A stretch of 64,000 bases of DNA from Durusdinium trenchii. Taxonomy: Eukaryota > Sar > Dinophyceae > Suessiales > Symbiodiniaceae. Position 1 is the first letter of the stretch. Each line of letters begins with the position of its first letter. The stretch covers positions 48,882 through 112,881 of the forward strand of contig CAXAMN010015446.1 in the NCBI GenBank assembly GCA_963970005.1, read 5' to 3'. The position numbers were made by a program, and so were the translations under genes. The notes beneath the pieces were generated by a model, which saw only the letters and a program-made list of their open reading frames with translations, made no database searches and was not told the origin of the DNA. Shown here in pieces: positions 23,401 to 32,300 of the stretch.

Positions 23401-26400
23401 ACAAGTGGGCGACAGCGTGTTCTCACACCATTTGGGATGATGAGCAAATTGAGTGGGGCATCGAACCGGAAGAGGAGGAAGAGCCATCTTCGACAGGAGG
23501 AGATCTTCCAGAAGAGCTGTGGCGCATCGAGCCCCACCTGATCCACCCAAATGGATTGATGACTTGGCAGACTCTGTAGAGGAGAAGAGACTTCAGGATA
23601 TGGGAGTACTCCAAGCTACGAGTGGACTCCTACCTGGGCACAAGACATTGACTACGAGGTTTGTCCATGATTGGAGGGCAAAGCCTCGACCAGGACATGA
23701 CCAGAAGCAGTGGCTCAGGAGGTCGAGAATGATGGCCCGGGAGTATGCGCTAGAACGAGACGATGAAGTACACTCACCAGCAACTGGCGGACAAACATTG
23801 CGGTTTCTTCCGCTCATGACTCATGAAGAAGCAAGAGGAAGAGATTGGAGGTGAGAAGTTTTGGCTGGGCAGCCTAGATGTGAAGGATGCCTTTCTCCAG
23901 GTGGATCAGGCAACCTCCAATGGACATTTTGAGGCGCTGAAGAACCTTCCTGGACAGCGCGTCGGCGCTGAGGCACGGTATGAGTGCATCACTTCATGGT
24001 TGGAGGGGAACGGCTTTGTGTTTGGCAAGGAGAGCCCGTGCCTGGGAAGACGCAATGATGATATGATGCTGCTGATTCACGTTGATGACATTATGTTCGT
24101 GGGTAAGGAGAGCTATGTGAAGGAGGTATTCCTACCTGCAATCCAGTCAAGGTTTGAGATTTCGCAGCAGCATATTGAGAAGGTGGATGACCAGATTCAA
24201 TTCCTGCGGAGGACCTGCAAATTGGTCTCCTGGAGTATGCCTTCGAGTTCGCCCAGGAAAGTATGCCGACAACAGAGCCAGCAGCTCCTATGTGGTCAAG
24301 AGATGCTGGAACCGGATGGCTACACCCTTGGGTATAGAGCTTGCTGGGCTATATCGTTCTTTGGTTGGGTGCGGAATCTACTCGAGCCAGGTAAATGAGG
24401 CAGGCCATGGACTGGTGACGCGTGGTGCTACCTCAAGATGGCTTGAGACCTTCTCAGATGTCGACAGCGACTGGTCAGGATCAAAGAGCCATCGACGCTC
24501 GACAAGTGCAGCCATACACATGGTGAACGGCGCGGTGATCTTCTCAAGTTCAAGAGGGCACAAGTCGGTGAGCTTAAGTTCAGCTGACTCAATGCCCTGG
24601 CGGGGGCAGGGGCTGATGGCACTCACCTCGAGATGTCTCGTATCACGGTTGGGGAAAACGTTGACAACTCAGCAGCTTTGCCTCTACGACCGGGACGCCT
24701 TCGACGCGTTGCAGGCCTGGTTTCCCAATGTGAGCTGAAGGTGAAATCGGTTGGCGCCGCCTACAATGTCTCAGACTTGTGGAACCAAGCCATTGAGCAA
24801 GGCACGGATCCATCTGATCCTCTACTGGTGCAATGCCCACAACAAAGACCGCCAAAGGCTGGGACAGGAGGAGCGCAATAGAGTTGAAGAGGGAGTTGTC
24901 AGCAAGGGAAAGATTGCCCGATTGGCCAAACTACTCAACAGGATCTTACTTCTAGAGGGCATTCTGGTGCTGATGGTATTGTTCCTAGCCTGCGCAGTCT
25001 ATATGCTCTGGAAGAGCTTGAGAGAAGTGAAGGAAGAGCTAAAGGAGCTTGTGGAAGACTGCGAAACAGATGGAATGATGCAATTGAGTACGAGCTGAAG
25101 GAGCTGACAAGGAATTAGGAAGCTTGGCAAGAAGCCCTGAAGACAGTGGGTAGCTATGCCCGCAAGATTCACCGAGGACTCGTGAAGAATGATAGCTTTG
25201 TGGATGAGACCGAGATTGAAGAGGAAGAGTGGAAGCACTGGGACTTCTTGCAGAAATCCAACAGGAACTGGTAAGCCCGTATAATGCTAAACATATCAAA
25301 ATGAAAATTGGTGCTTACAGGCTGTAAAATTGGTGCATTTCCTGGTGTGTGGTCTGGTGTGTGGCAATGTTTGTCAATTGTGTATGGTTTTATATTTATC
25401 AAGGTCAACAGAAAAAGTTGTGCAAACCTGGGTGTTGAGACGAATGTGGATTCATTGAATGGTCAAAGGGCGGTGCTAAACCTGGTGTTGAAATGGATGT
25501 TGATGAATTGAATGGTCAAAAGATTGCGCAAAAACTGGTGTTGAAACAGAAGGGGCTTCATTGCATGGTCCAAGCAGGTGTAAAATTTAGTGTCGATAGC
25601 GTCGAAACAACCGTGGAGTCCCAAATCAAAGCACCAGAGATGAAATACAAGATAAATACTAGATCAGCGCTTTGAGATGCGCTGTGCTTTTTCCAGATTT
25701 GCAGTGAATGCTTGGACCGCTGCCTGGCAGGCTTGTCTTCATACACGCGCAGAAGATTTAAAGTCAAAGTCAAATGATGTATTCCCACATGCGTGTGCCG
25801 GACAAATGTTCCGGTTTTAGTGATATGATATGATATGTATGATAAGATACGTTGTACTGTGTACGGTACCAGAAAAATCTTGCCCGAACTTGGCATTAGC
25901 AAAGCCTTCCATGTTGGCAAATTTATATCGGCGGCAGTGTCATGATCGATCCAGAAGCCCCAGCAGCTCTCGAAGAGGTCGGGAAATAGGTCGGGAAGAG
26001 GTCGGGAAGAGGTCGGGAAGAGGTCGGGAAGAGGTTGGGAAGAGGTCGGGAAGAGGTCGGGGACACATTTTGCAAGAAGTCCCTCTCCATAATGCTAAGA
26101 CACGTGGACAAGTAATTAAACCGAATTAAAAAATACAAATTTCAATAAATTGATCTAATTATGGTGTTCAATATTTGTCCACGTGTCTTAGCATTCTGGA
26201 GAGGGACTTCTTGCAAAATGTGTCCCCGACCTCTTCCCGACCTCTTCCCCTTTTTGAAACCTGACAGGGTTGATTCGGCGATAATTGGCGATCGGTGATG
26301 GTGGCGTGGTGCCTCTCCTGTCTATTCACCCGTGAGTGGCAATTTCCTTCTTGAGTTGGCCAGGGGTGGGGCCATGAAGCGAGAAATGTGGGTATAGCAT

Positions 26401-28865
26401 TAGCATCGAAACATAGGTCCATAGGCCATGGCCTTAGCTGGCGCTAGATTCAATGTCAATAATTCAATTAATATTTAAACTCTGCTGTGCAGGGAGAGGA
26501 GGGCAGGAGGGGAGAGGAGGAGGGGGTGAGAGGGGGGGGATATAATTCATGAACAACAACAATCATGACTTGGTACGGGCGTAACAGCGTTAACGCTAGA
26601 AAATCAAAAACCTATGAATTCTATGTCGCGGGGTGTGGCCCGCGTGGACCATGGCTTGGCAATACAAGAAGGTTATTTACAAAAACGACGTTTTTGTAAA
26701 TAACAGTTTTTGTCAATAACCGTGTGGATGGCTGTGATGGCTGTGGATGCCTTTGATGGCTCCCGCCCCGCTCCCGCCCCACTCCCGCCCCACTCCCGCC
26801 CCAGTCCCGCCCCACTCCCGCCCCACTCCAAGGGCTGGAAAACCCAAAGTAGTATGTGAACATGTGTTCCTGGATTTCTAAAACATAAATCCAGGTCAAG
26901 GGTCTGAAGATTTCTGAGACTGTTTTTTGATTGCATGGATCGCCATTGAATAGTTGAACACAAGTTGTTCAGCGATCTGAGATCTGCTTACGCATGAATT
27001 CCTTGCACCAACATAGTCAAGGTTTGAACCCAGTCTTGCACCACCCCCGACACCTCGTCGTGCACTGGAAAACCTCCACGTGATTAGCGTAACAAGGGTT
27101 TACCGAAACAGGAAGTACAATCTGCAGAAGTTGAAGGCCCAGGCGGAGGATCATTTGATCAGGAAGTGCGTCGAAGAATACGATGAGGAGACCGTGGATT
27201 TGGCAGACGCCTTTTGCCTGGTGAGCAACTAGTTGAAGGTGAGTTGGCGTCCGCGTTGGTACAACCCGAGTCTGGAGAGATTGTCCAGATTCCGATGGAG
27301 CATCTACAACCACGAGAGCCAGAAAGTCACCCAGAGGATGATGATGAAGTGAGAGCTGAGCGACAAGCTGAGCGGAAAAGAAAGCGTGAAGAGGAGATCG
27401 AAAAGATCAAGAAGATGAAAATGAAAGATCTTGGAGACCTTGCAGCTGGGCGGACGGTTATCATGAGTCCCTGGACAGCCCAGCACTGAAATTCGAGTGG
27501 CTCCATGAGCAAATGCTCAGGAAGTGAAGGAGGAGTGCGAAAGATAAGCGTTCCAGATCCACGCAAGGATGACACGCGCAAATCATGCGCGCAACTGAAG
27601 GCCCTTTCACGTGGTTCAAAAGAGCTCTCACAAATATCTTTCTGCCGGTCAGTCATGAGATGTCACGCGGGTGTTGCTCTGGGAGGCAGTCTCCTGTCTT
27701 GTCACCTTTTCTTCCTTTTTGTCTCCATGTTGCAAAAATCGAGTTGGGAATGCTTCTTTGTTGTCCCACTTGTTTGGGTTTCTGATCTAGACATATTGGG
27801 CTCCAGAGCGAAGTGACGGTGGTGATGTTGGTGGTGACGGTGGCGGTGGTGATGGTGGATGGGTGGCGACGATGGCGGCGATGATGGTAGTGATGGTGGT
27901 GGGTGCCTTGATGGAAACTTGAAAGCTCCAGATTCCACAGTCGGTTGTAAAAGGACGCGAATAGAAGTTTGACTGCGGAATAAGTAAGTGACCGCCCGCC
28001 AGGTTCAGTTTGTGGGCCATACTTATGGCACCAATGCTTCTGGGCGCAGATGTGCGCCAACTCACGCCGTTTGACCTGGAACTTCGGCTGATATGGAGCT
28101 GGTTTGCGCAAAAAGAAAAGGGGGAGAGGGAGGGAGAGAGAGAGAGAGAGAGCGAGAGAGAGTTTGACCGTGTTGGGCAACAAACCTTGGGAACTTGAAG
28201 GAAACCTATTCTAACGAGGAGGTGCTCAAGGCGAGGGATGTCTGCTACATTGCTACGTGGCTTTCAGGTTTCAACAAAGTAAGCTTGGAGTTCCACGGGT
28301 GATGTTGTCTTGGCAAGCTTCGAGGTGAGCCAAGACTCCTTCGCCCAACAGGGCAGTTTGCTCACTGTGAAAGGCTTGGCCACACTTTTGTTGGTAGCTT
28401 TGGCAAGTTACCAGTCCTGCAATCTTCTTAATTTCGTTTCTTGGCAGGTTCAACTTCTCTGTGGGGCCGGCCACTGGTGGATGGTGGGCAACTCATCACT
28501 TGAAGGACAAGACAAGAATTATCGCAAGCGAATATCCCGAAGGTGCGTGGGCAGTCCTTTTTCTAAATGAAGGATGGTTCTGGAAGCGCAAGGTGGGATC
28601 CCTGGAGGAAATAGTGGTTAGCCGTTTTAACGGTTTTCTTGCCTTGACCTTGCGAGGTCACTTGCTCAAAACGTTGCTGGTCAAAGATGTCTTTCAAGAG
28701 GAGTGTGTTCACGTGAAGACGCCTACAAAAACCATGAGCCACATGTTTGTCGACTCTCTGAGAGCCAGATTTGGCAGGAACAGCACTGTTCATCTTCAAG
28801 ATCTTTGGTCGCAATGGCTTCCACATTCTGACATTGGCGTTGGACAGGCGTCGCTGCAACGATGA
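10707..28865 (+). CDS. GH27 alpha-galactosidase-type glycosidase, 17 exons
   Basis: Exons: 10707-10768, 10858-10891, 10957-11045, 11164-11256, 11367-11443, 17308-17346, 17415-17434, 17879-17994, 18215-18301, 18351-18397, 18678-18721, 19001-19029, 28003-28078, 28201-28230, 28325-28368, 28448-28592, 28701-28865. All phases agree and the total is 399 codons with TGA, close to the usual GH27 length. Residues 1-15 look like a signal peptide, followed by LDNG and PPLGYSTWN (24-32), LDDCW (66-70), DAQTFAEW, VDFVKEDNC with nucleophile Asp139, NSWRITSDV (191-199) with acid/base Asp198, GFNDPDML (223-230), FSLWAI, VSQD..AQQG and a C-terminal beta-domain with AVLFLN and DLW. GH27 enzymes release terminal alpha-galactose or N-acetylgalactosamine; secretion or vacuolar sorting is inferred. 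Donors are GT 4, GC 6 and GA 6. The ends of exons 11 and 16 and the final exon are the least certain parts. Transcript support was not available. Confidence 0.85.
12358..12780. repeat. trinucleotide microsatellite (GTA/GCA/GTT-type)
   Basis: About 420 bases of impure three-base repeats: gtagtg and agtagc blocks first, then gtagtggta, then ttgttgtcg. Any reading frame gives homopolymers of Ser, Val or Thr/Leu. Such frames are artefacts of the repeat and not genes. Confidence 0.95.
13330..13790. repeat. GC-rich minisatellite, unit about 65-85 bases
   Basis: The block cgtggtggagacaggttgct recurs near 13330, 13400, 13486, 13560 and 13728, each followed by a run of ggtgctggtgccgg-type hexamers. 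Unit length varies because the hexamer run varies. Confidence 0.9.
13795..14133. repeat. tandem duplication, unit about 140-150 bases
   Basis: Two diverged units (about 13795-13950 and 13951-14085) and a partial third (14086-14133). Shared landmarks are gtttgcgcgcatactt, ctggatactgcttg and acgggctttgc. Confidence 0.8.
14200..14370. repeat. GC-rich hexamer-type repeat, diverged
   Basis: Further ggtgctggcgccg-type sequence related in composition to the array at 13330-13790 but less regular. Confidence 0.6.
14518..15900. repeat. diverged repeat cluster with TGC-rich blocks
   Basis: The phrase agatagcg(t/a)ga-ctattgg...ttc appears at 14518, 14724 and 15269, each time followed by a gcttgg(g)-gctggcgccgctgc stretch. 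From about 15380 to 15900 the sequence is a loose gtgctgctgcagg repeat. No protein-like frame stands out. Confidence 0.65.
16085..16378. repeat. 15-base minisatellite (CACTCTTGTRGGACA-type)
   Basis: About twenty imperfect units of cactcttgt(a/g)gga. Because the unit is a multiple of three, the minus strand reads as degenerate ECPTRV/SYKSV peptide repeats. I treat this as a satellite and not a gene. Confidence 0.9.
17308..18721 (+). CDS. GH27 gene, exons 6-11
   Basis: Exon 6 (39 nt) encodes FETLDAQTFAEW. Exon 7 (17415-17434, 20 nt) encodes VDFVKE. Exon 8 begins with the catalytic DNC and continues to the FRDALNKTGTPIFFSAL strand. Exon 9 encodes the NSWRITSDV acid/base loop. Exon 10 encodes LREYAGPG, and exon 11 encodes GFNDPDMLLG. 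Introns 6 and 7 use GA donors (17347, 17435), intron 8 uses GT (17995), introns 9 and 10 use GC (18302, 18398), and intron 11 uses GA (18722, or 18725 one codon later). Acceptors are AG|G up to intron 10; intron 11 ends AG|T. Confidence 0.85.
19001..19029 (+). CDS. GH27 gene, exon 12 (29 nt)
   Basis: Encodes FLLKLTKQD plus two bases of the next codon. Joined to exon 13 it gives KLTKQDRFSLWAI, the normal spacing between the NDPDML and FSLW motifs. The acceptor is AG|T and the donor is GT at 19030. Confidence 0.7.
19205..19300. repeat. 93-base direct repeat, copy 1
   Basis: From cgaaagataagc to agagctctcaca. It matches 27538-27632 with about seven differences and brackets the copia-type element within the same intron. 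The flanking bases of the two copies differ, so it is not a full LTR. Confidence 0.8.
19606..20680 (+). pseudogene. copia-type gag with zinc knuckle
   Basis: Three overlapping frames carry the gag: 19606-20244 (interrupted by TGA at 19855), 20097-20624 and 20317-20934. The middle contains a very Lys/Gly-rich stretch (about 20455-20620), which suits RNA binding. It is followed by the zinc knuckle CWTCGRPGHLAKDC (C-x2-C-x4-H-x4-C) near 20628-20670. Gag would form the particle around the element RNA. Confidence 0.75.
20930..21340 (+). pseudogene. copia-type aspartic protease
   Basis: IIVDSGADASIF at about 21036-21072 is the catalytic D-S-G-A motif. The rest of the fold continues in another frame from 21070 (HGISPSLQDAQGRAIRTYGHRDVDIEL). 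It would cut the polyprotein; the frameshift directly after the active site breaks it. Confidence 0.7.
21428..22890 (+). pseudogene. copia-type integrase region
   Basis: 21428-21871 is an acidic linker. At about 22020-22085 KHSLTHVPYGVWCPSCIKH is the C-terminal half of the integrase zinc-binding region. The core follows in shifting frames: AFAQMLGHEKVTHYADNKPT (about 22290-22350, with the second acidic residue in ADN) and the RHAAWVLNRF helix (about 22570). A C-terminal segment, KYGEVVFAYVPAKAGYKADP-like, lies near 22655-22720. Confidence 0.7.
23165..24740 (+). pseudogene. copia-type reverse transcriptase and RNase H
   Basis: The RT start is in the 23453-23854 frame (LTTRFVHDWR, RRSRMMAREYA). 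Motif A is SLDVKDAFLQV (about 23872-23905) in the next frame, and the catalytic motif IHVDDIMFVG lies at about 24075-24105. RNase H follows in the 24154-24738 frame: RWLETFSDVDSDWSGSKSHRRS (shown in part) near 24437-24500, then GAVIFSSSRGHKSVSLSSAD. Key aspartates are present, but the domain is spread over three frames. Confidence 0.8.
24751..25098 (+). pseudogene. copia-type C-terminal tail with membrane-type segment
   Basis: Downstream of RNase H, a frame encodes a strongly hydrophobic helix of about 22 residues (ILLLEGILVLMVLFLACAVY) near 24940-25010. A charged helix (REVKEELKELVEDCE) follows. A membrane anchor is not part of a standard copia polyprotein. It could be an element-specific extra domain or a remnant of the host sequence. 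Confidence 0.45.
25977..26060. repeat. 11-base tandem repeat (AGGTCGGGAAG)
   Basis: About seven units. The last units run into the left arm of the hairpin at 26037, and two units are mirrored in the right arm. Confidence 0.9.
26037..26249. repeat. foldback repeat with 75-base arms
   Basis: The left arm 26037-26111 is the reverse complement of 26175-26249 with a single mismatch (near 26090). The 63-base spacer is A/T-rich. In RNA it would form a long hairpin. It may be a foldback or MITE-like element, or an inverted duplication inside the intron. Confidence 0.9.
26672..26704. repeat. perfect 33-base palindrome
   Basis: GTTATTTACAAAAACG, one A, then its exact reverse complement. A further imperfect copy of the right half follows at 26705-26720. 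Confidence 0.9.
26756..26828. repeat. 11-base tandem repeat (CCCGCCCCACT)
   Basis: Six to seven units, mostly exact. Confidence 0.9.
27084..27489 (+). pseudogene. unrecognised coding-like fragment
   Basis: A frame at about 27093-27230 reads YRNRKYNLQKLKAQAEDH and on to an acidic segment, then stops. A second frame to 27489 encodes an Asp/Glu/Arg/Lys-rich helix (RAERQAERKRKREEEIEKIK). Composition suggests real former coding sequence, perhaps part of the retroelement load of this intron. I do not recognise a family. Confidence 0.3.
27538..27632. repeat. 93-base direct repeat, copy 2
   Basis: Partner of 19205-19300. It lies 370 bases before the end of the same GH27 intron. Confidence 0.8.
27812..27905. 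repeat. GGT/GAT-rich microsatellite
   Basis: Impure ggtggtgatgg and ggcgg repeats. Frames through it are low-complexity artefacts. Confidence 0.85.
28003..28865 (+). CDS. GH27 gene, exons 13-17
   Basis: Exon 13 (28003-28078) encodes FSLWAILMAPMLLGADVRQL, the conserved helix and strand after the active-site domain. Exon 14 (28201-28230, 30 nt) encodes ETYSNEEVLK. Exon 15 encodes VSQDSFAQQG, matching the family's VNQDPLGxQG. Exon 16 starts the C-terminal beta-sandwich and contains AWAVLFLNEG. Exon 17 contains FGRNSTVHLQDLW and ends with TGA at 28863-28865. Donors are GA (28079), GC (28231), GA (28369) and GT (28593). Intron 16 (28593-28700) is a multiple of three and open in frame, so it could be retained; removing it restores normal family spacing. 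The GA microsatellite at 28130-28162 lies inside intron 13. Confidence 0.8.
28130..28162. repeat. GA dinucleotide microsatellite
   Basis: A run of gagagaga with a few interruptions, inside GH27 intron 13. Confidence 0.9.
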
Positions 28866-28928
28866 AATCAATGAGATCGAAACCACTTTGCTAGGATAGG
28901 CCAGACGCAACACATGTTTCAATAATAT

Positions 28929-28997
28929 GAGCGAGAGAGAGAGAGAGATAAGTAGATAGAAAGGTAGATAGATAGGTAGATAGATGGATAGATAGAT
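28929..28997. repeat. GA and GATA microsatellite
   Basis: A gagaga run followed by gatagatagg/gatggata tetranucleotides, just 3' of the GH27 stop codon. Confidence 0.9.
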
Positions 28998-31900
28998 GGC
29001 GTGTTTGCTAGCTACATTGAATATTTGCGGTCTTACGCCTGAGCGGGATTGGCAGGCAAGCAGGGCGGCGCAGGCGTCAGGCGCTGGCCTTGTAGGGCAG
29101 GTGGCGCAGACCTTGCAGGGCGCAGACGGCGTAGGCAGGACTCGGCGGGGGCCCGAAATAACAAGGTGCAGGTTCTGGGGCGTGGGACGCACAAAACGCG
29201 GGCTACGTTTGCCTTTTTCGCGGCTGTGCTGGGGCTATGTTGACCCATCTTGCTGGCCCATGTTGCGGCTATGCTCATCCATCTTGGAGCTATGCTGAGG
29301 CTATATTGAAAGAAGTATGCGCCCACGCTCTCCTTAGTGGCCCTGCGAGTATCCATCTTGGATTGTTTTTAAAGCTGCATCCATCGACGCTGTCCCCAGT
29401 GGCCTGCGAGTTGCCAGTGCCGTGTAGAGAACGCTCTCCCCAGTGGCCTCCAAGATTCCAGTGCCTCCGATAGCATGTCCCGCGCTGCGTCGGCGGCTGT
29501 GAGCGGACCCTTCCCCTGACCCGGCCCGATTTAGGGGCTAGACGCGCCGTCGTCGTCGGAGGCTATGCCGTCCTATCTTGAAATCAGGACCGCTGGCAGC
29601 GCCATTAATTATCAGATTTGTGGGGCTACTGTGAGAGATGTAAAGTATGTAGATGGTCAAAAGGGGTGTATACAGTATATAATGGGGGATCCTGGAACAC
29701 CCAGATGAAGTCTATTGTACCTTCTGGCAGATGATTTGACAGGGCAGCCCACCATGCAGGTTGGTTGCGTGTCTGCGGCTCCAGCGGCAACGCGACGAAG
29801 CGTGGAGGGTGACGTAGTGTCGTAGGAAACGCGGGAAATGTGATGTTCGGAGCTGGGAATCCGCTTGGGTTGGGGTTGGGTTTCCTTGCGCTGTGACGTC
29901 CCCCACCGCTCACCGGAGTCCCTCGACAGGAACACGCCGGCCCCGCTCCGCTCCGCTCACGCCCATGTTCATCGGCCTAGACCGGAGCCGGCGGATTTTA
30001 TGCGCGTTCCAAGAACCCAAACAGCACTTTTGGCAGGACTTGGTCTTTGAGGCAGGGCCACTTAAAACTTCTCAAACATTTCAAATCGCTTCTTTCCAGC
30101 AAGTCGCTCCAGCGAAGAGGTGGAAGCTGGCAGGAGCCGACCCTTGTCTAAAGGAGTGGAAGTCGAAGTGAGTACTTTCCAACCATTCATGGCCTTTGGA
30201 GTTTCAGTTACCTTTCCGCTTTCTGAGGCATGCTGAGAGTGACGCAGCTGGCGCCAGTCATAGTGTGAAGGTGGCGCAGCGCAGAATGTTGCCACCTCAG
30301 GATGGACTAGTTGCAATCCACGCGGGCGCGAATCTTGAGTAAGTTGGAGTCGCAATGTACGCTGCGCTGCTAAAGGTTGTGTGGAGTCCGAAGGCAGGAA
30401 GACGTTTTGACAGATTGCGCGCTGGGGAGTAGTTGCAAGTAACACTGTAAACGTGGCGAGAGAAGGGCTTGATTTGTCAGGTGTGTGCAGTTGCACAGCA
30501 TCTAAGCCGCGATGCTGCAGCTGACAAAATTTGTTTGGAATCGGACATGGGCGGTCCATGTATGCAGCAAAACAAGTCTGGAAACCTGTTGCCATTTGGC
30601 TCTAGTGATGCAGCCCCTCAAAGAAAGGTGGATGTTTTAAGAAAGGCGGTTTTCATGCGGGCGAAACTGAGAAGGAGCACGTTCATTCCTATGTGGCAAG
30701 CTTTGTGTTCAATCAAGAGAATAGCCTTGAGCAGGAGATTTAGCTGTGCCAGAGCTGCATTGACACCTTTCTTCACTTTTGTTGTCGCTTTGATTTGAGC
30801 CCAGGCTTGCATCGAATTCGGCCGGAGTTTGCAAGCATCTTTGACGAATCGGCGCCGCCGCGCTCAGTTTTGGAGTTCCTCTTCGTTTGCATTCTTGTAA
30901 TTCAAACTGAATGAGAGTATCGCAAATGAGAGTATCTCCACTGAATGATGTTTTCCATCCGAGGCATCCTGATGAGATGCAACGGGCTTGCGAGGAGGCC
31001 ACTCCACGCTGTGTGGATAGATGAGCGCCGCAATGAGCAAGAGCTGTAGATGGGCGACGCGCAATGCGTAGTGTTTATTAGCAATGAAATTTCAGTCAGG
31101 TCCTCGCGCGCAGAGAGCACGTTTTGTGGACGGCAGGGTTGGAGCTTCCTGGCAGCGCTTGAGTCGTAAACCTCCTACGGGTCGCGCCTGGAATGCAAAG
31201 TCTGACTACCTCCAACTGCCAAAGTACGAACTTGCTTGCCCTGTTGTTCGTTACTCGGTTTGGATGAACAGGATGTTGGCGTGCGAAGCATTGGCGATTT
31301 GACAAGTGAGGCTGGTGGTGGCGGCAATGTCCGCTTCTTAATGTGTGCTACTTGTGCAAACATATGTATGAGCAGCAGTTAGCCTGTCAAAATGACTGGG
31401 TTGATGAGCTGGCAATTTTTCATTACAAAGTTGGGGCTTTGTGAACGTTGCATTTTGCGATCATTTGAAGTGCGTCCTTGTTGCCTTCTGAGCGTGAAGG
31501 GTCTTTGGTCTTCGGCCCTCGCGCTAACCAACCTAGGCTTGCGCACTGTGGTGTGAACAAGCAAGCCAGCAGTATGATTTTGTTCAGCTTTTGTTTATGT
31601 GGCGCTTTGAGCTTGTGTACGGCCCGACAGCTCGCAGTCGGAGCTTCGCCCCTTGCAACCCCCAGTTGTTGCTTCTTTTCGTTTTGGTTTACGACTTGAG
31701 CCCCTGCCTTGGCTTAATGCTTGCGCGGCGATCTTTATTGCGGGCTGAGACTCGCACGCGCAACCACACATACGTGAGACTTGGATATAGTCAGACTGTT
31801 TCAAGGTCTTTCCTCGGATTTGACATTCGCCGGAGCCCGCTGGTGCCTTGTGTCAGCTCAACCTTGCTTTTGCTCCTTGGCATACTCGCTGCGCCATAAT

Positions 31901-32300
31901 CTTGAGTCTTGCTGAGCATCGCAAGGCTGGCCGGTATTGGATATCACGGCGCTTTGGTCCTCAGCCAGGCCAGGGGGCCAGTGTATCTATGTTCCGGGGA
32001 TTTGCTTGCAATGACACGTCGTTTCCAATTTGTCGGAATGATCAACTGGTCACAGTGTGTTCTTGAAGTGCGTGTGTTGTAGGGTTGCTCTTGGAAGTAG
32101 GGCAACGTTTTGTTGGCGGTTGTGTGAGCCTCCGCCACGGGCTTTACTTGGCAGTGTTCTCTTGCTTTGATTTTGCTTCATGGCTGCCTATTTGCGGAGC
32201 AGCTTGCCGAGCTCCTTGCAGCGAGACTTCGGCGCCGGCAACGGGGCACGCCCCACGCCTGAGGTAATGGCGCGCGCTTTTACTATTTGGAGGACTTACA
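28998..32300. other. intergenic, no supported gene
   Basis: I read both strands for conserved motifs and for short exons bounded by G[TCA] and AG|G, and found nothing I can defend. Several 60-150 codon frames exist but have no recognisable content. Confidence 0.4.

Larger units (their letters stand above)
19570..25100 (+). mobile_element. decayed Ty1/copia-type retrotransposon
   Basis: The order gag, zinc knuckle, aspartic protease, integrase, reverse transcriptase, RNase H is that of Ty1/copia elements. The frame changes or is interrupted at least eight times. I could not find LTRs with confidence, so the limits are those of recognisable coding sequence. Confidence 0.8.
19030..28002 (+). 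other. GH27 intron 12, 9.0 kb, carrying a copia-type element
   Basis: Donor GT at 19030, acceptor AG at 28001-28002 followed by G. Inside are the copia-type pseudogene (about 19.6-25.1 kb), a hairpin repeat, a palindrome, two 11-base satellites, a 93-base direct repeat pair and a GGT-rich microsatellite. The retroelement lies in the same orientation as the gene. Confidence 0.7.

Noticed and set aside
19570..25100. Clear LTRs for the copia-type element
   Set aside because: The only long direct repeat found is the 93-base pair, which lacks TG...CA ends and a target duplication and lies too far out on the 3' side.
28461..28865. Independent 134-codon gene
   Set aside because: The content continues GH27 exons 13-15 in phase and matches the C-terminal domain of that family.
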